Counted from the first letter of the stretch, positions 25,509-32,729 are shown. The stretch is 64,000 nucleotides of DNA from an uncultured Lachnospiraceae bacterium (GCA_910585855.1 CAJUGZ010000001.1:4089-68088); one strand, 5' to 3'. The notes: generated by a model not told the origin, from the letters alone. A program made the numbers and translations.

Positions 25509-26237
25509 TTAATTCCCCGCCGTTCCTAACAGTGCTTTTTCTAATTCCTCATAATCATATTTTCTAGCAGATATATTATTAAACCTACTATTTTCTATTT
25601 TTCTCCCTACAGATTCTGGTTCTTTATAATTCTCCGGCAAATAATCTACCCAAACCAGACCGCTTAACCAATTACAAGGCATTTTGATAAGTCTATACTC
25701 TAATTTTAATATTTCGCACTCATTTGCATAATTTTTTGCTGCAGATATAATCTTTTCTTCTGATATTTCTTCCGAATTATGTGAAATTAAATCTGCATAA
25801 GCCTGCTCTGTTAAGAACCGTCTTACTTTCTTAGGATAAATCATCCAGAATTCTTCAAATCGCTTTATCAATGCAGGAGAAGGAATACTTTCCTTTTGTT
25901 CTTCTGCTTTTATACTTTTCTCCTCAAAGAAAAGTTTACAAGTATTTTTCTCCTCAAAGAAAAGAATACGATAACGGTTTGGACTCCCCTTTTTTCCTTT
26001 TTCAAACTCAATTAACCCCGCCTGCACTAATTCTTCCTTTGTTTTTATTAATGTGGCTTCTCTACCCATCTGCATCGTTTTCATCAAATTGAGATTATTT
26101 ATCATAACCTCTTTCCATTCATTTTGACTACTTAAATACATCAATTTATGCCAAAGTAATTGTGCCGAAATCGACAGTTCGTGACTTTCCAGCCATGTTT
26201 CAAAAGCTGTTACTTCATTCAAAAAATTGACTTCCAT
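25509..26237 (-). CDS. Phage replication initiator / replisome organiser
   Basis: A 242-residue protein. The N-terminal winged helix (SISAQLLWHKLMYLSSQNEW...NLMKTMQMGREATLIKTKEELVQAGLIEFEKG) binds DNA; the C-terminal part (FEEFWMIYPKKVRRFLTEQAYADLI...ISAAKNYANE) is typical of phage initiators that load helicase. Between them is a low-complexity linker in which FFEEK occurs twice because of a 30-bp tandem repeat in the DNA. Five iterons lie just upstream. Confidence 0.78.
   Translation of the reverse strand: MEVNFLNEVTAFETWLESHELSISAQLLWHKLMYLSSQNEWKEVMINNLNLMKTMQMGREATLIKTKEELVQAGLIEFEKGKKGSPNRYRILFFEEKNTCKLFFEEKSIKAEEQKESIPSPALIKRFEEFWMIYPKKVRRFLTEQAYADLISHNSEEISEEKIISAAKNYANECEILKLEYRLIKMPCNWLSGLVWVDYLPENYKEPESVGRKIENSRFNNISARKYDYEELEKALLGTAGN
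25915..25964. repeat. Two tandem copies within the initiator gene
   Basis: TTTTCTCCTCAAAGAAAAG occurs at ~25916 and ~25946, 30 bp apart. Phage origins are often inside the initiator gene as short tandem repeats, so this may be part of the origin. Confidence 0.5.
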
Positions 26238-26322
26238 TCTTTCACCCGCTTCCTTACATTTTTATTTCTTCTGCTGCCTAACATATCACCTTCCGGCAGC
26301 GGAAGTCCTGTCGCTATTAAGT

Positions 26323-26531
26323 TATTGACTAAGTAATGACTATGTTATTAACTAAGTTAGTGATTAAGTCATTATTGATTTTTTACTACGTTTTTGAAAG
26401 TGTTTTTTATTTTCCCTACGCATTTGAAAGTGTTTTTTTATTTTCCCTACGTTTTTGAAAGTGTTTTTCTTTTCCCTACGTATTTGAAAGTGTTTTTTCT
26501 TTTTTCCCTACGCTTTTGAAAGTGTTTTTTG
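26323..26531. repeat. Iterons and AT-rich region, probable phage replication origin
   Basis: Five direct repeats of CTACGnnTTTGAAAGTGTTTTT start at 26386, 26416, 26447, 26476 and 26508, a period of 29-32 bp (about three helical turns), so all five face the same side of the helix. Adjacent at 26323-26378 is an AT-rich stretch with repeated TTATTrACTAAGT-like words that could melt. The block sits between the initiator gene and the gene at 26533 and has no coding potential. Confidence 0.72.
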
Positions 26532-26532
26532 T

Positions 26533-26919
26533 TTAATGACTTTCCTCTTCAAATATCTCCTTCAAAACCCCCGTTTTCTCTATGTAGTGTCTATTCTTAA
26601 CTCTTTCTTCTGCCTTTCTTACATCTCCCAAAATAAGCTCCAAAGTTCTAATAACTTTTTCATATTCCTGAATCCATTCCAAAATCGGTTTAGTTACTTC
26701 TTTTATATCCTTTGCTTCTCGCCGTTCTTGGCGGACTTGCTTCAGTCGCTTTGCCATTTTAGCCATATCGTGATAGCTATCGTTTCCTAACTCCATCCGG
26801 TGCAGGATGTCTTGCGTTTCACTATTCGCATAAAGCTCCTGATCAGAAGCTATCTGATAATCCGTTTTGCTTTCTCGAAGAAACTTCAAGAAAGCTGATA
26901 TGTATTCACTATTCTGCAT
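26533..26919 (-). CDS. Hypothetical early phage protein, 128 residues
   Basis: MQNSEYISAFLKFLRESKTDYQIASDQELYANSETQDILHRMELG, then a highly charged helical region. The pattern of early-region helical proteins in Firmicute phages fits, but no function can be assigned. It is coupled with the small upstream gene and precedes the iterons. Confidence 0.62.
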   Translation of the reverse strand: MQNSEYISAFLKFLRESKTDYQIASDQELYANSETQDILHRMELGNDSYHDMAKMAKRLKQVRQERREAKDIKEVTKPILEWIQEYEKVIRTLELILGDVRKAEERVKNRHYIEKTGVLKEIFEEESH

Positions 26920-26956
26920 ATATCCCTCCCTCTTTTGCTTACTTCCTCTAAAAACT

Positions 26957-27112
26957 CTATGCTGTACCTTGCATCCTCTCTTCTGGCTTTACTGGAGGCA
27001 GCAGGTACTTCAGATTCTCTTTGTTTTCTAATACCTTCATACATGCCTCTGTAATTCTCTCCTCATGTCCCTCCGTAAGTTCTACTTCTAAATTTACATT
27101 AATCTTTCTCAT
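26957..27112 (-). CDS. Small early phage protein, 51 residues
   Basis: ATG 27112 follows AAGAAGGGAG. MRKINVNLEVELTEGHEERI, then EACMKVLENKENLKYLLPPV and a polar end. An amphipathic beta-helix pattern is possible. It is the first gene of the minus-strand replication operon, directly next to the gene-free structured region. Confidence 0.55.
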   Translation of the reverse strand: MRKINVNLEVELTEGHEERITEACMKVLENKENLKYLLPPVKPEERMQGTA

Positions 27113-27139
27113 ATACTCCCTTCTTTCTTAAAAATGTTT

Positions 27140-27736
27140 ATAACTCTGTTGATAACTCTCAATAATTGTTTTTTATTGAAAGCTATATTAATCTATACTC
27201 TGAATGAGATTATTTTTCGGATGCTATATTAATTATCCCTAGGCTCACTTGGGTCTTGGAAGTTTTGGCAGAGTTCTCCACTTGAAAGGAAGAAGAACTC
27301 TGTCTGTGCATCTCTTAGTTTATCCCTGAGTGTCCTTTGGGGTAGCTTGTTTTTATGCCCTGCCCTGTTGAGTACTGCCTGCGGCAGTCATCCGAATAAA
27401 ATTGCACCCGTCAGTCCATGCTCTTCGGACGTCCCTTTCCTGACGTAATTGCCCCCGTACCGAGTTTGTTTTACAAGGATTTGCGTACTCCACTCCTTTG
27501 ACGGCACATTCCAGAACAGGGACTGGCTGCACCGGACAGACTTTATAGCGGCGGCTCTGTCACACCTAGCGTTTTTTATGAGGTCGCTGCTTCCCTCTAT
27601 TTTTATTCAATTTTATAATTTACGGCTTGTCTTTTTCCCTGCTATGCCTTATAATAAAGACATAGTTTTTTGGTATTTGAATTATGTAGTATCCTTTACA
27701 AATCCAAAGTGTTCGTGGCACTTTGGATTTTTTCTT
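27140..27736 (+). ncRNA. Candidate large structured noncoding RNA (ROOL/GOLLD-size)
   Basis: About 600 bases without a credible gene, GC-richer than the flanks in 27240-27600, ending on the plus strand in a strong terminator. Stems seen: GGCAGAGTTCT (27267) with AGAACTCTGTC (27294), 11 bp; ACTGCC-TGC-GGCAGT (27374-27388); CGTCAG with CTGACG (about 27409/27439); TTGT-TTT-ACAA inside GTAC...GTAC (27457-27488); CCAG/CTGG; GACAGA with TCTGTC (about 27535/27555). Size, prophage location and ornate folding recall the ROOL and GOLLD classes, but I cannot confirm class membership. I see no confident promoter; an AT-rich region at 27140-27235 would hold it. Confidence 0.5.
27700..27736 (+). terminator. 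Intrinsic terminator of the candidate ncRNA
   Basis: AAATCCAAAGTG (27700-27711) pairs with CACTTTGGATTT (27719-27730), then TTTT. The T-run is on the plus strand, which fixes the transcription direction of the upstream RNA. Confidence 0.8.
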
Positions 27737-27737
27737 T

Positions 27738-27935
27738 CTAAGTTTTAATCATCTTTCCCATTTCACAAACTAATTTTGCAGTTTCCCTTGCTGCTCCATC
27801 CAAAACAATTCCTACTCGATCTGGCTTTAATGTTCTGTTAAACAATAATGTATCCCTTGACATTTCCAAAATCTCATAAAGAATCAGGAGTCTATTTTTG
27901 ATGTCCTTAATCTTCTCTTGCTCCTTCGCTTTCAT
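27738..27935 (-). CDS. Hypothetical small phage protein, 65 residues
   Basis: Start MKAKEQEKIKDIKNRLLILYEILEM at 27935 overlaps the previous gene by 29 bases. Charged N-terminal helix, then TLKPDRVGIVLDGAARETAKLVCEMGKMI. No family recognised. Its stop lies 2 bases from the terminator of the plus-strand ncRNA candidate. Confidence 0.6.
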   Translation of the reverse strand: MKAKEQEKIKDIKNRLLILYEILEMSRDTLLFNRTLKPDRVGIVLDGAARETAKLVCEMGKMIKT

Positions 27936-28116
27936 TTTCCATTGCCTCATTTATGCTTTTTATTTGTTTTCCATTTCTAAAAACTTTAAATTCTCCATCG
28001 CTCCAGCAATTTAAAGATTCTACTATCTCTTTCGCCCAATGCCATGTATCTGCCTGAGCTATAGTAAGCCATGTTCTTCCATCGTTATTTCTTTTGCAAA
28101 TCTCATACTTAGTCAT
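27907..28116 (-). CDS. Hypothetical small phage protein, 69 residues
   Basis: Start MTKYEICKRNNDGRTWLTIAQADTW at 28116 after AGGAGGGAAGG. A KxExxKRN-WLTIA pattern with GEFKVFRNGKQIKSI suggests a small beta-rich fold. Divergent from the Xre gene at 28252 across an operator region. Confidence 0.62.
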   Translation of the reverse strand: MTKYEICKRNNDGRTWLTIAQADTWHWAKEIVESLNCWSDGEFKVFRNGKQIKSINEAMENESEGARED

Positions 28117-28178
28117 TGTCCTTCCCTCCTGTTCTATGGTAAAATGAAGTGTTACTACATCCAAATTTTTATATTGAT

Positions 28179-28227
28179 ACGTCTATTTGTTCGTGTTATT
28201 CATTATACAACGTCTATTTGTTCGTGT
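28179..28227. promoter_or_regulatory. Two identical 18-bp operator-like direct repeats
   Basis: ACGTCTATTTGTTCGTGT at 28179-28196 and 28210-28227, 31 bp apart (three helical turns), in the divergent gap between 28116 (minus) and the Xre gene (plus). Likely binding sites of that Xre protein. Confidence 0.62.
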
Positions 28228-28251
28228 CAATATTTTTTCAGGAGGTTATTT

Positions 28252-28488
28252 ATGTATTTTTACGAAAAACTTAAAGCCCTGCGAGTTTCAAAAGGTCTTA
28301 CTCAACATTTCATAGCTGAACAATTAAATATCAATGATCGTTCATATCAAAATTATGAATATGGAAAACGTGAGCCAGATATTAAAACTCTTATAATGTT
28401 ATCTTCTATCTTAAATGTTTCTCTTGATGAGTTACTTTGTCGAGAAGATTATTTGAATTCTCTCGCAAAACCCGCTGATGAATCTTAA
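28252..28488 (+). CDS. Xre-family HTH regulator
   Basis: A 78-residue protein from MYFYEKLKALRVSKGLTQHFIAEQLNIND at 28252, after AGGAGG. The HTH is followed by SYQNYEYGKREPDIKTLIMLSSILNVSLDELL. The last 83 bases overlap the convergent HTH gene at 28406. Probably controls the divergent promoter by the paired operators. Confidence 0.82.
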   Translation: MYFYEKLKALRVSKGLTQHFIAEQLNINDRSYQNYEYGKREPDIKTLIMLSSILNVSLDELLCREDYLNSLAKPADES

Positions 28489-28642
28489 ATAAATCTTCTA
28501 AAGTATCCCATATAATAAAATCTCCTGTTCTTTGTCCAGCTTCAATATGCTGATAATAACGCTCACTAATCTCTAAATACCCAGCCACCTCTTTTTGTGT
28601 CATGCCCGCTTTCTGGCGGGCCTCTTTCAAATTTTTTCTCAT
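28406..28642 (-). CDS. Xre-family HTH regulator, convergent overlap
   Basis: A 78-residue protein: MRKNLKEARQKAGMTQKEVAGYLEISERYYQHIEAGQRTGDFIIWDTLEDLF. Its 3' end overlaps the plus-strand Xre gene by 83 bases, so both cannot be transcribed fully at once without interference; antisense mutual control is possible. Confidence 0.75.
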   Translation of the reverse strand: MRKNLKEARQKAGMTQKEVAGYLEISERYYQHIEAGQRTGDFIIWDTLEDLFKIHQRVLRENSNNLLDKVTHQEKHLR

Positions 28643-28678
28643 ATGTTATCTCCTAGTTATGTATTTTAACTTTATTCA

Positions 28679-28707
28679 TTGTGAAAACTGCCTTTTTTTG
28701 ATATAAT
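28679..28707 (+). promoter_or_regulatory. Promoter of lipoprotein gene
   Basis: TTGTGA, 17-bp spacer, TATAAT, then AGGAGG before ATG 28740. A housekeeping-type promoter that should be active in the lysogen. Confidence 0.65.
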
Positions 28708-28739
28708 TAGACAAAACTTTTTTTATAGGAGGATGTTCT

Positions 28740-29342
28740 ATGAAACGTATATCATTTTTTCTTCTAGCATTATTTGCAATTCTTTCTCTATCATCTTGTG
28801 GTAGTGGTATTTCACAAGCTGACTACGACAACCTTTTAAATGAAAATAGTGCATTACAATCAGAGAAAGAATCCTTATTGTCTGAAAATGAGTCTTTGGT
28901 ATCCGAAAATGAATCTCTATCAGACGAGAAAAAATCATTACTAGAAGAGCAGGCAGAACAATATCTGGATCGGGTAGACGATACTTTTATAAAAACTTGG
29001 GCCATTCGTTCTTTTGGTGCTGATAGTCTTTGTTTCAATAATGAAGATTCTTATCTTCAGTGCCTTGCCGGAAAAACCTATGATATTTCTGAAGAAGGAA
29101 TCTCAGAATTACGGGCTGATTTCTTAGAATCCATTAAAACGCTTTACACTATGTATGGCTTAACCTCTGATGGAGTTCCATACAAGACAATATCTATTAA
29201 ATTTTTTGATCCATCTAACATTTATATTCTTGATATAACCTTAAAACAAAAAGAAGATACTTCTTATTCTGTAGGTGATATAATATGTAATCCTACTTAT
29301 GCAGAAATAATTGCTTCTGCTTTAACATCTACTCAAGAATAA
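28740..29342 (+). CDS. Prophage-encoded coiled-coil lipoprotein (candidate superinfection exclusion)
   Basis: A 200-residue protein. Signal peptide with lipobox (ILSLSSC, Cys ~20), then SQADYDNLL and a heptad coiled coil with repeated SENESL units (~30-70). The C-terminal ~120 residues include DRVDDTFIKTWAIRSFG and are without a recognised fold. It has its own promoter and terminator in the lysogeny region, typical of lysogenic-conversion genes. Prophage lipoproteins such as Ltp of phage TP-J34 block superinfection; that role here is inference. A second lipoprotein (34112) shares the SQxDYD motif. Confidence 0.72.
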   Translation: MKRISFFLLALFAILSLSSCGSGISQADYDNLLNENSALQSEKESLLSENESLVSENESLSDEKKSLLEEQAEQYLDRVDDTFIKTWAIRSFGADSLCFNNEDSYLQCLAGKTYDISEEGISELRADFLESIKTLYTMYGLTSDGVPYKTISIKFFDPSNIYILDITLKQKEDTSYSVGDIICNPTYAEIIASALTSTQE

Positions 29343-29359
29343 TTTACTCGTTACACTAT

Positions 29360-29386
29360 GCTCGTCATCCGGCGGGCTTTTTTGAA
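29360..29386 (+). terminator. Terminator after lipoprotein gene
   Basis: GCTCGTC (29360) pairs with GGCGGGC (29371), with G-U pairs, followed by TTTTTTT. Confidence 0.65.
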
Positions 29387-29434
29387 TCTTCCTCACTTAT
29401 TATCCTATATAGCTTCTTTTTATTTCAATTCCAC

Positions 29435-29463
29435 TTGTTTTCATAGTTCTCTTATCTTATAAT
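29435..29463 (+). promoter_or_regulatory. Promoter of HExxH protein gene
   Basis: TTGTTT, 17-bp spacer, TATAAT, 43 bases before the ATG at 29507, which has TGGAGG upstream. Confidence 0.6.
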
Positions 29464-29506
29464 TTACTTATAAATCACTGAATATATAATTTGGAGGATA
29501 AATCTT

Positions 29507-30262
29507 ATGACTTTATATTCTAACATCGCAAATATTTCATTTCCTAGTAACCCAAATATTCATTACTACGAATACCAATCAATACCATATCCAACTTATT
29601 TAAACGATGTTGTTGCTGTTTTAGATTCTGTAAAAAAACTATTTTCACTTTATTTTAATACTGTTGATGATAAACCATTGTCCATTATCAATCAAAAACC
29701 TAATATAGATGCCCCACAAATAGTCTACGAAATCAATACTATTTATTTAAATGTCAGCGGGCGTTATTGGTGTCAATATATTTATCAATTTTCTCATGAA
29801 TTTTGCCATTGTATGAATTGGGGACATGTTGTACAACCCATGCGTTGGTTTGAAGAATCCCTTTGCGAATTAGCTTCTCATTTTTTCTTACTAAAATCTT
29901 ATGAAAAATGGAAAGTCGATCCACCATATCCAAATTGGAAAGATTATGCTGAAAATATATTAAATTATGAAATTTCAAGTAAAACAGATGTTTCCAATTT
30001 CAATATAATTGAATTATTTGACTCTAAATCAGCTATCTTACAATCTTTAGAAAAAGACGAGTACCAAAGATCACTCAACAAATATCTTGCATTAGAACTC
30101 CTTCCTTATTTTAAAGATTCTCCAACCCTATGGCATATCGTTCCAAAACTCACCTCTCTTCCGAATGGTAATTCTTTCGAAGAAAATCTTCTTCTATTAG
30201 ATAAATTATCTAATCAACCTATCTTTGAAATAATAAAAAATATTAGCAATTCCAAAAAATAA
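29507..30262 (+). CDS. HExxH metallopeptidase-like cargo protein
   Basis: A 251-residue protein. YIYQFSHEFCHCMNWGH carries HEFCH (HExxH, residues ~102-106), and WFEESLCELASHFFL about 20 residues later gives the glutamate expected of a gluzincin zinc ligand. There is no signal peptide, so it should act in the cytoplasm. It has its own promoter and terminator and lies between lipoprotein and other cargo, which suggests a function in the lysogen. Not an ImmA/IrrE family match by eye (different spacing, no HTH partner adjacent in operon). Substrate unknown. Confidence 0.62.
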   Translation: MTLYSNIANISFPSNPNIHYYEYQSIPYPTYLNDVVAVLDSVKKLFSLYFNTVDDKPLSIINQKPNIDAPQIVYEINTIYLNVSGRYWCQYIYQFSHEFCHCMNWGHVVQPMRWFEESLCELASHFFLLKSYEKWKVDPPYPNWKDYAENILNYEISSKTDVSNFNIIELFDSKSAILQSLEKDEYQRSLNKYLALELLPYFKDSPTLWHIVPKLTSLPNGNSFEENLLLLDKLSNQPIFEIIKNISNSKK

Positions 30263-30308
30263 CTTTATTACATTATTTTAAAGTTCTTCACTATTCCTTT
30301 TATACTAT

Positions 30309-30332
30309 GCCCACCATCTGGTGGGCTTCTTT
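30309..30332 (+). terminator. Terminator after HExxH protein gene
   Basis: GCCCACCA-TC-TGGTGGGC (30309-30326) then TTCTTTC. A tight 8-bp GC stem. Confidence 0.75.
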
Positions 30333-30376
30333 CTTTTTTCATTTATCACTTCTCCTATCTTATAAAAGAAGAAACA

Positions 30377-30973
30377 CTATAAGCAAAACCATTGTGTTTT
30401 ATTAAAAATAAACCCCTTGCTCTCATTCAATGTAAATGCTCCATCCGGTATCTCGTACCCGATAATTTCACTACATTCCTCTATATCATTCACTGTACAG
30501 GAATGAACCATTTTATTTTTTACAATATAAATTTCCGATGGAACATTCTGAAATCCGCTTTTTCTTACTCGAATCATGGTATCTTCCAAAACTTCTAATA
30601 CCACACAATCCCAAGTTCCAATCCGTCCGGCGTCCCCATCCGCTCCGTTCCCTTTTGCCAGCACTTTAATTTTATCCTTATCCTGCTCCATTCCCTGAAT
30701 AAATCCATCCCCTCTACGGGTATACCCGCCCTCTGAAGATAGAATCATATAATAGCGTTCTTCTTCCTTTCGGATGATTCTCGGTCTTCCCGCTTTGGTT
30801 TGACCGATTGATAATTCTTTATGTAACCCTTCTGTAATATCTTCCATCTCCGGCGCACATGGAAGATAAATCATTTTCCTTCCCCTTCCAATTTCACCAA
30901 TTTCAAATTGATGTAATATTCCCCATTCTTTTTCTATTTCACGCTTTTTTAAATCAATGTTTGTATACAACAT
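30377..30973 (-). CDS. Hypothetical prophage protein, 198 residues
   Basis: MLYTNIDLKKREIEKEWGILHQFEIGEIGRGRKMIYLPCAPEMEDI, a charged middle with RPRIIRKEEERYYMILSSEGGYTRRGDG, and a beta-rich end (GTWDCVVLEVLEDTMIRVRKSGF). Ribosome site AAGGAG. It is upstream of a cluster with a C5 methylase in the same orientation. I do not recognise the family; a nucleic-acid or modification-linked role is possible. Confidence 0.55.
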   Translation of the reverse strand: MLYTNIDLKKREIEKEWGILHQFEIGEIGRGRKMIYLPCAPEMEDITEGLHKELSIGQTKAGRPRIIRKEEERYYMILSSEGGYTRRGDGFIQGMEQDKDKIKVLAKGNGADGDAGRIGTWDCVVLEVLEDTMIRVRKSGFQNVPSEIYIVKNKMVHSCTVNDIEECSEIIGYEIPDGAFTLNESKGFIFNKTQWFCL

Positions 30974-31024
30974 ACTTTTTTCTCCTTACTTGTGTTTTTC
31001 TCCTTCCAGTTTTAAAATGTATTT

Positions 31025-31064
31025 ACAGGCTGCTGCAACAGCCAAGTATATTAAGAAAGGAGAA
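31025..31064 (+). repeat. Leader repeat, copy 1
   Basis: ACAGGCTGCTGCAACAGCC followed by AAGTA...AAGAAAGGAGAAAAA, nearly identical at 32682-32720. GGCTG/CAGCC can form a small stem. Each copy lies directly before a short plus-strand gene and supplies its ribosome site, so it is a shared 5' leader. Confidence 0.65.
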
Positions 31065-31073
31065 AAATATATA

Positions 31074-31262
31074 ATGTTTTCTAATAAAGAAATAAACACT
31101 TTTATTGGCATGTTTTATGCTGCGTCACACTCATCATCTGCAAACCCAGTGCAATACCATGAAGAATTTATCAATGCATTAAATACTTATTTTACATGTT
31201 ATCCAAATGATGATGAAAATGAAGATATTTACACATCTGGCGACTTTCCATTCAAAGAATAA
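31074..31262 (+). CDS. Small hypothetical phage protein, 62 residues
   Basis: ATG 31074, after AAAGGAG of the leader repeat. MFSNKEINTFIGMFYAASHSSSANPVQYHEEFINAL, ending acidic (NDDENEDIYTSGDFPFKE). No family recognised. Its 3' end overlaps the convergent gene at 31229 by 34 bases. Confidence 0.55.
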   Translation: MFSNKEINTFIGMFYAASHSSSANPVQYHEEFINALNTYFTCYPNDDENEDIYTSGDFPFKE

Positions 31263-31453
31263 TGGTCCAAAACTTCCTTCAAGGTTTCCTTGAGGGAAGT
31301 TTTACTTACTTTCTCAAGTAATATAGATCGACCTGTTCTTATTTTTCCGTCTACTATTTGTATAATTTCCATCGCCTCTTTACATGTAACTTCTTTTTCT
31401 GCTAAATCAAAAATAATCTTATCAGCAATCTCTATCTGTGCCTTTCGCTCCAC
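31229..31453 (-). CDS. Small hypothetical phage protein, 74 residues
   Basis: MERKAQIEIADKIIFDLAEKEVTCKEAMEIIQIVDGKIRTGRSILLEKV, a helical protein. It lies 13 bases after the C5-methylase gene on the same strand and is likely co-transcribed with it. No function assigned. Confidence 0.6.
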   Translation of the reverse strand: MERKAQIEIADKIIFDLAEKEVTCKEAMEIIQIVDGKIRTGRSILLEKVSKTSLKETLKEVLDHYSLNGKSPDV

Positions 31454-31466
31454 CTTTTCATCTCCT

Positions 31467-32624
31467 CTACCTTTTTAATATCCCTTCTAATACATATAAA
31501 GCACATGGCAGTGCAATCCCATTCCCCCACATTTTATATAGTCCTGTGTCAGATACTGGATTTTTTAACCATCTTTTAACCGCTTTTTCGTCCTTTGGAT
31601 GCTTAATTCCTTTTTCCCTGCCAATAATATTCCACCAATTTTCCCATATGTTTTTCCAAAATTGTACTTCCTCTTCATCCGGCTCTGCTAAAGAAAGTCC
31701 TTCTGTCCAATTATCTGGAAATCCCTGCAACCTACCACATTCTAGCGGTGTAAGCCTTCGTACCAAATATTCTTCTGATTCAACTTCATACGCTACACCA
31801 TGCCGATCTCTTGCCGTTAAAGTAAAAGACACATCTTGCCGGATTCCGCTTCCGTTTGGACCATTCGTATCTGCTCTACCAATCATATTACCTTGGATTG
31901 CATACACAGACTCCTTAATGCAGTTTGAAGTTTCTCCGGCAACTTTCTCCCCCGCCTCTTGGCTCTTAACAGTATTCCTGCACAAGCCTTCCCGCTTAAA
32001 TAATATTTCTGCGGCGGATTCTCCATCAAAATCTGCGACAAGGTAGATTCTTTTCCTTTGCTGGGGAACTCCCCAGTATTGAGCATCCAAGACTCTCCAT
32101 GCCACGCTGTAGCCATTTCCCAAAATAGCTCCTGCTGCCTTCCACTTTCCTTTTGAAGGTTGAGGAATAAAAACTCCTTCTTCTGCAATTCTTGCAATTT
32201 CTTCCAATACACACCGGAAGTCCTCTCCTCTATTGCTAGAGAAAGCTCCGGGGACATTCTCCCAGACCATATATCTTGGTTTTCCATGTGCTTTCCTCAT
32301 TTCTTTTACTACCCGGATATATTCCAAGAATAATACCGATTGCTTTCCATTCAATCCCGTTCTATCCCCTGCCATACTCATATTTTGGCAAGGAGAACCT
32401 CCTGTCACAATATCCACCGGAGCAATAGACGCTCCGTCTATTTTTCTAATATCTCCCAGCTGCTTTGCATCTGGGAAATGAACCTGAGTTACTCGTATAG
32501 GCAGCGGCTCTATTTCGGATTCCCATAAAGTAACAATTCCCAACATCTGCCCTGCTAATTCAAAACCTCCAATCCCTGAAAAGAACGATCCCATTGTAAA
32601 TATCTTTTTTTCATCCTGCTCCAT
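31467..32624 (-). CDS. DNA (cytosine-5) methyltransferase
   Basis: A 385-residue protein with all core motifs in order: I FFSGIGGFELA (~14-24), IV GGSPCQNMS (catalytic Cys79), VI ENVPG (~122), VIII QQRKRIYLVADF, IX RRLTPLECGRLQGFPDNW and X GNGIALP. The target-recognition region lies between VIII and IX (~210-290). No restriction enzyme gene is near, so it is an orphan methylase, probably protecting phage DNA from host restriction. Confidence 0.95.
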   Translation of the reverse strand: MEQDEKKIFTMGSFFSGIGGFELAGQMLGIVTLWESEIEPLPIRVTQVHFPDAKQLGDIRKIDGASIAPVDIVTGGSPCQNMSMAGDRTGLNGKQSVLFLEYIRVVKEMRKAHGKPRYMVWENVPGAFSSNRGEDFRCVLEEIARIAEEGVFIPQPSKGKWKAAGAILGNGYSVAWRVLDAQYWGVPQQRKRIYLVADFDGESAAEILFKREGLCRNTVKSQEAGEKVAGETSNCIKESVYAIQGNMIGRADTNGPNGSGIRQDVSFTLTARDRHGVAYEVESEEYLVRRLTPLECGRLQGFPDNWTEGLSLAEPDEEEVQFWKNIWENWWNIIGREKGIKHPKDEKAVKRWLKNPVSDTGLYKMWGNGIALPCALYVLEGILKR

Positions 32625-32681
32625 CCACTCAATCTTCCTTTTTTAATTGATTTTTACTATCAATCCCCTTATACTGTAGAT

Positions 32682-32720
32682 ACAGGCTGCTGCAACAGCC
32701 AAGTACATAAGAAAGGAAGA
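32682..32720 (+). repeat. Leader repeat, copy 2
   Basis: Second copy of the sequence at 31025-31064 (ACAGGCTGCTGCAACAGCC...AAGAAAGGA), here before the gene starting at TTG 32730. Confidence 0.65.
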
Positions 32721-32729
32721 AAAATAGCT

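Noticed and set aside
26386..26531. CRISPR array
   Set aside because: Repeats are only ~22 bp with ~8-10-nt T-rich gaps that are not unique spacers, and no cas genes are near; they fit iterons.
27449..27748. A 99-codon plus-strand frame across the structured region
   Set aside because: It has no ribosome site, runs through stem-loops and ends in the terminator; composition is not protein-like. The region is better explained as RNA.
29507..30262. ImmA/IrrE-type anti-repressor protease
   Set aside because: HExxH is present but flanking residues and length differ, and no adjacent HTH partner in the same operon supports it.
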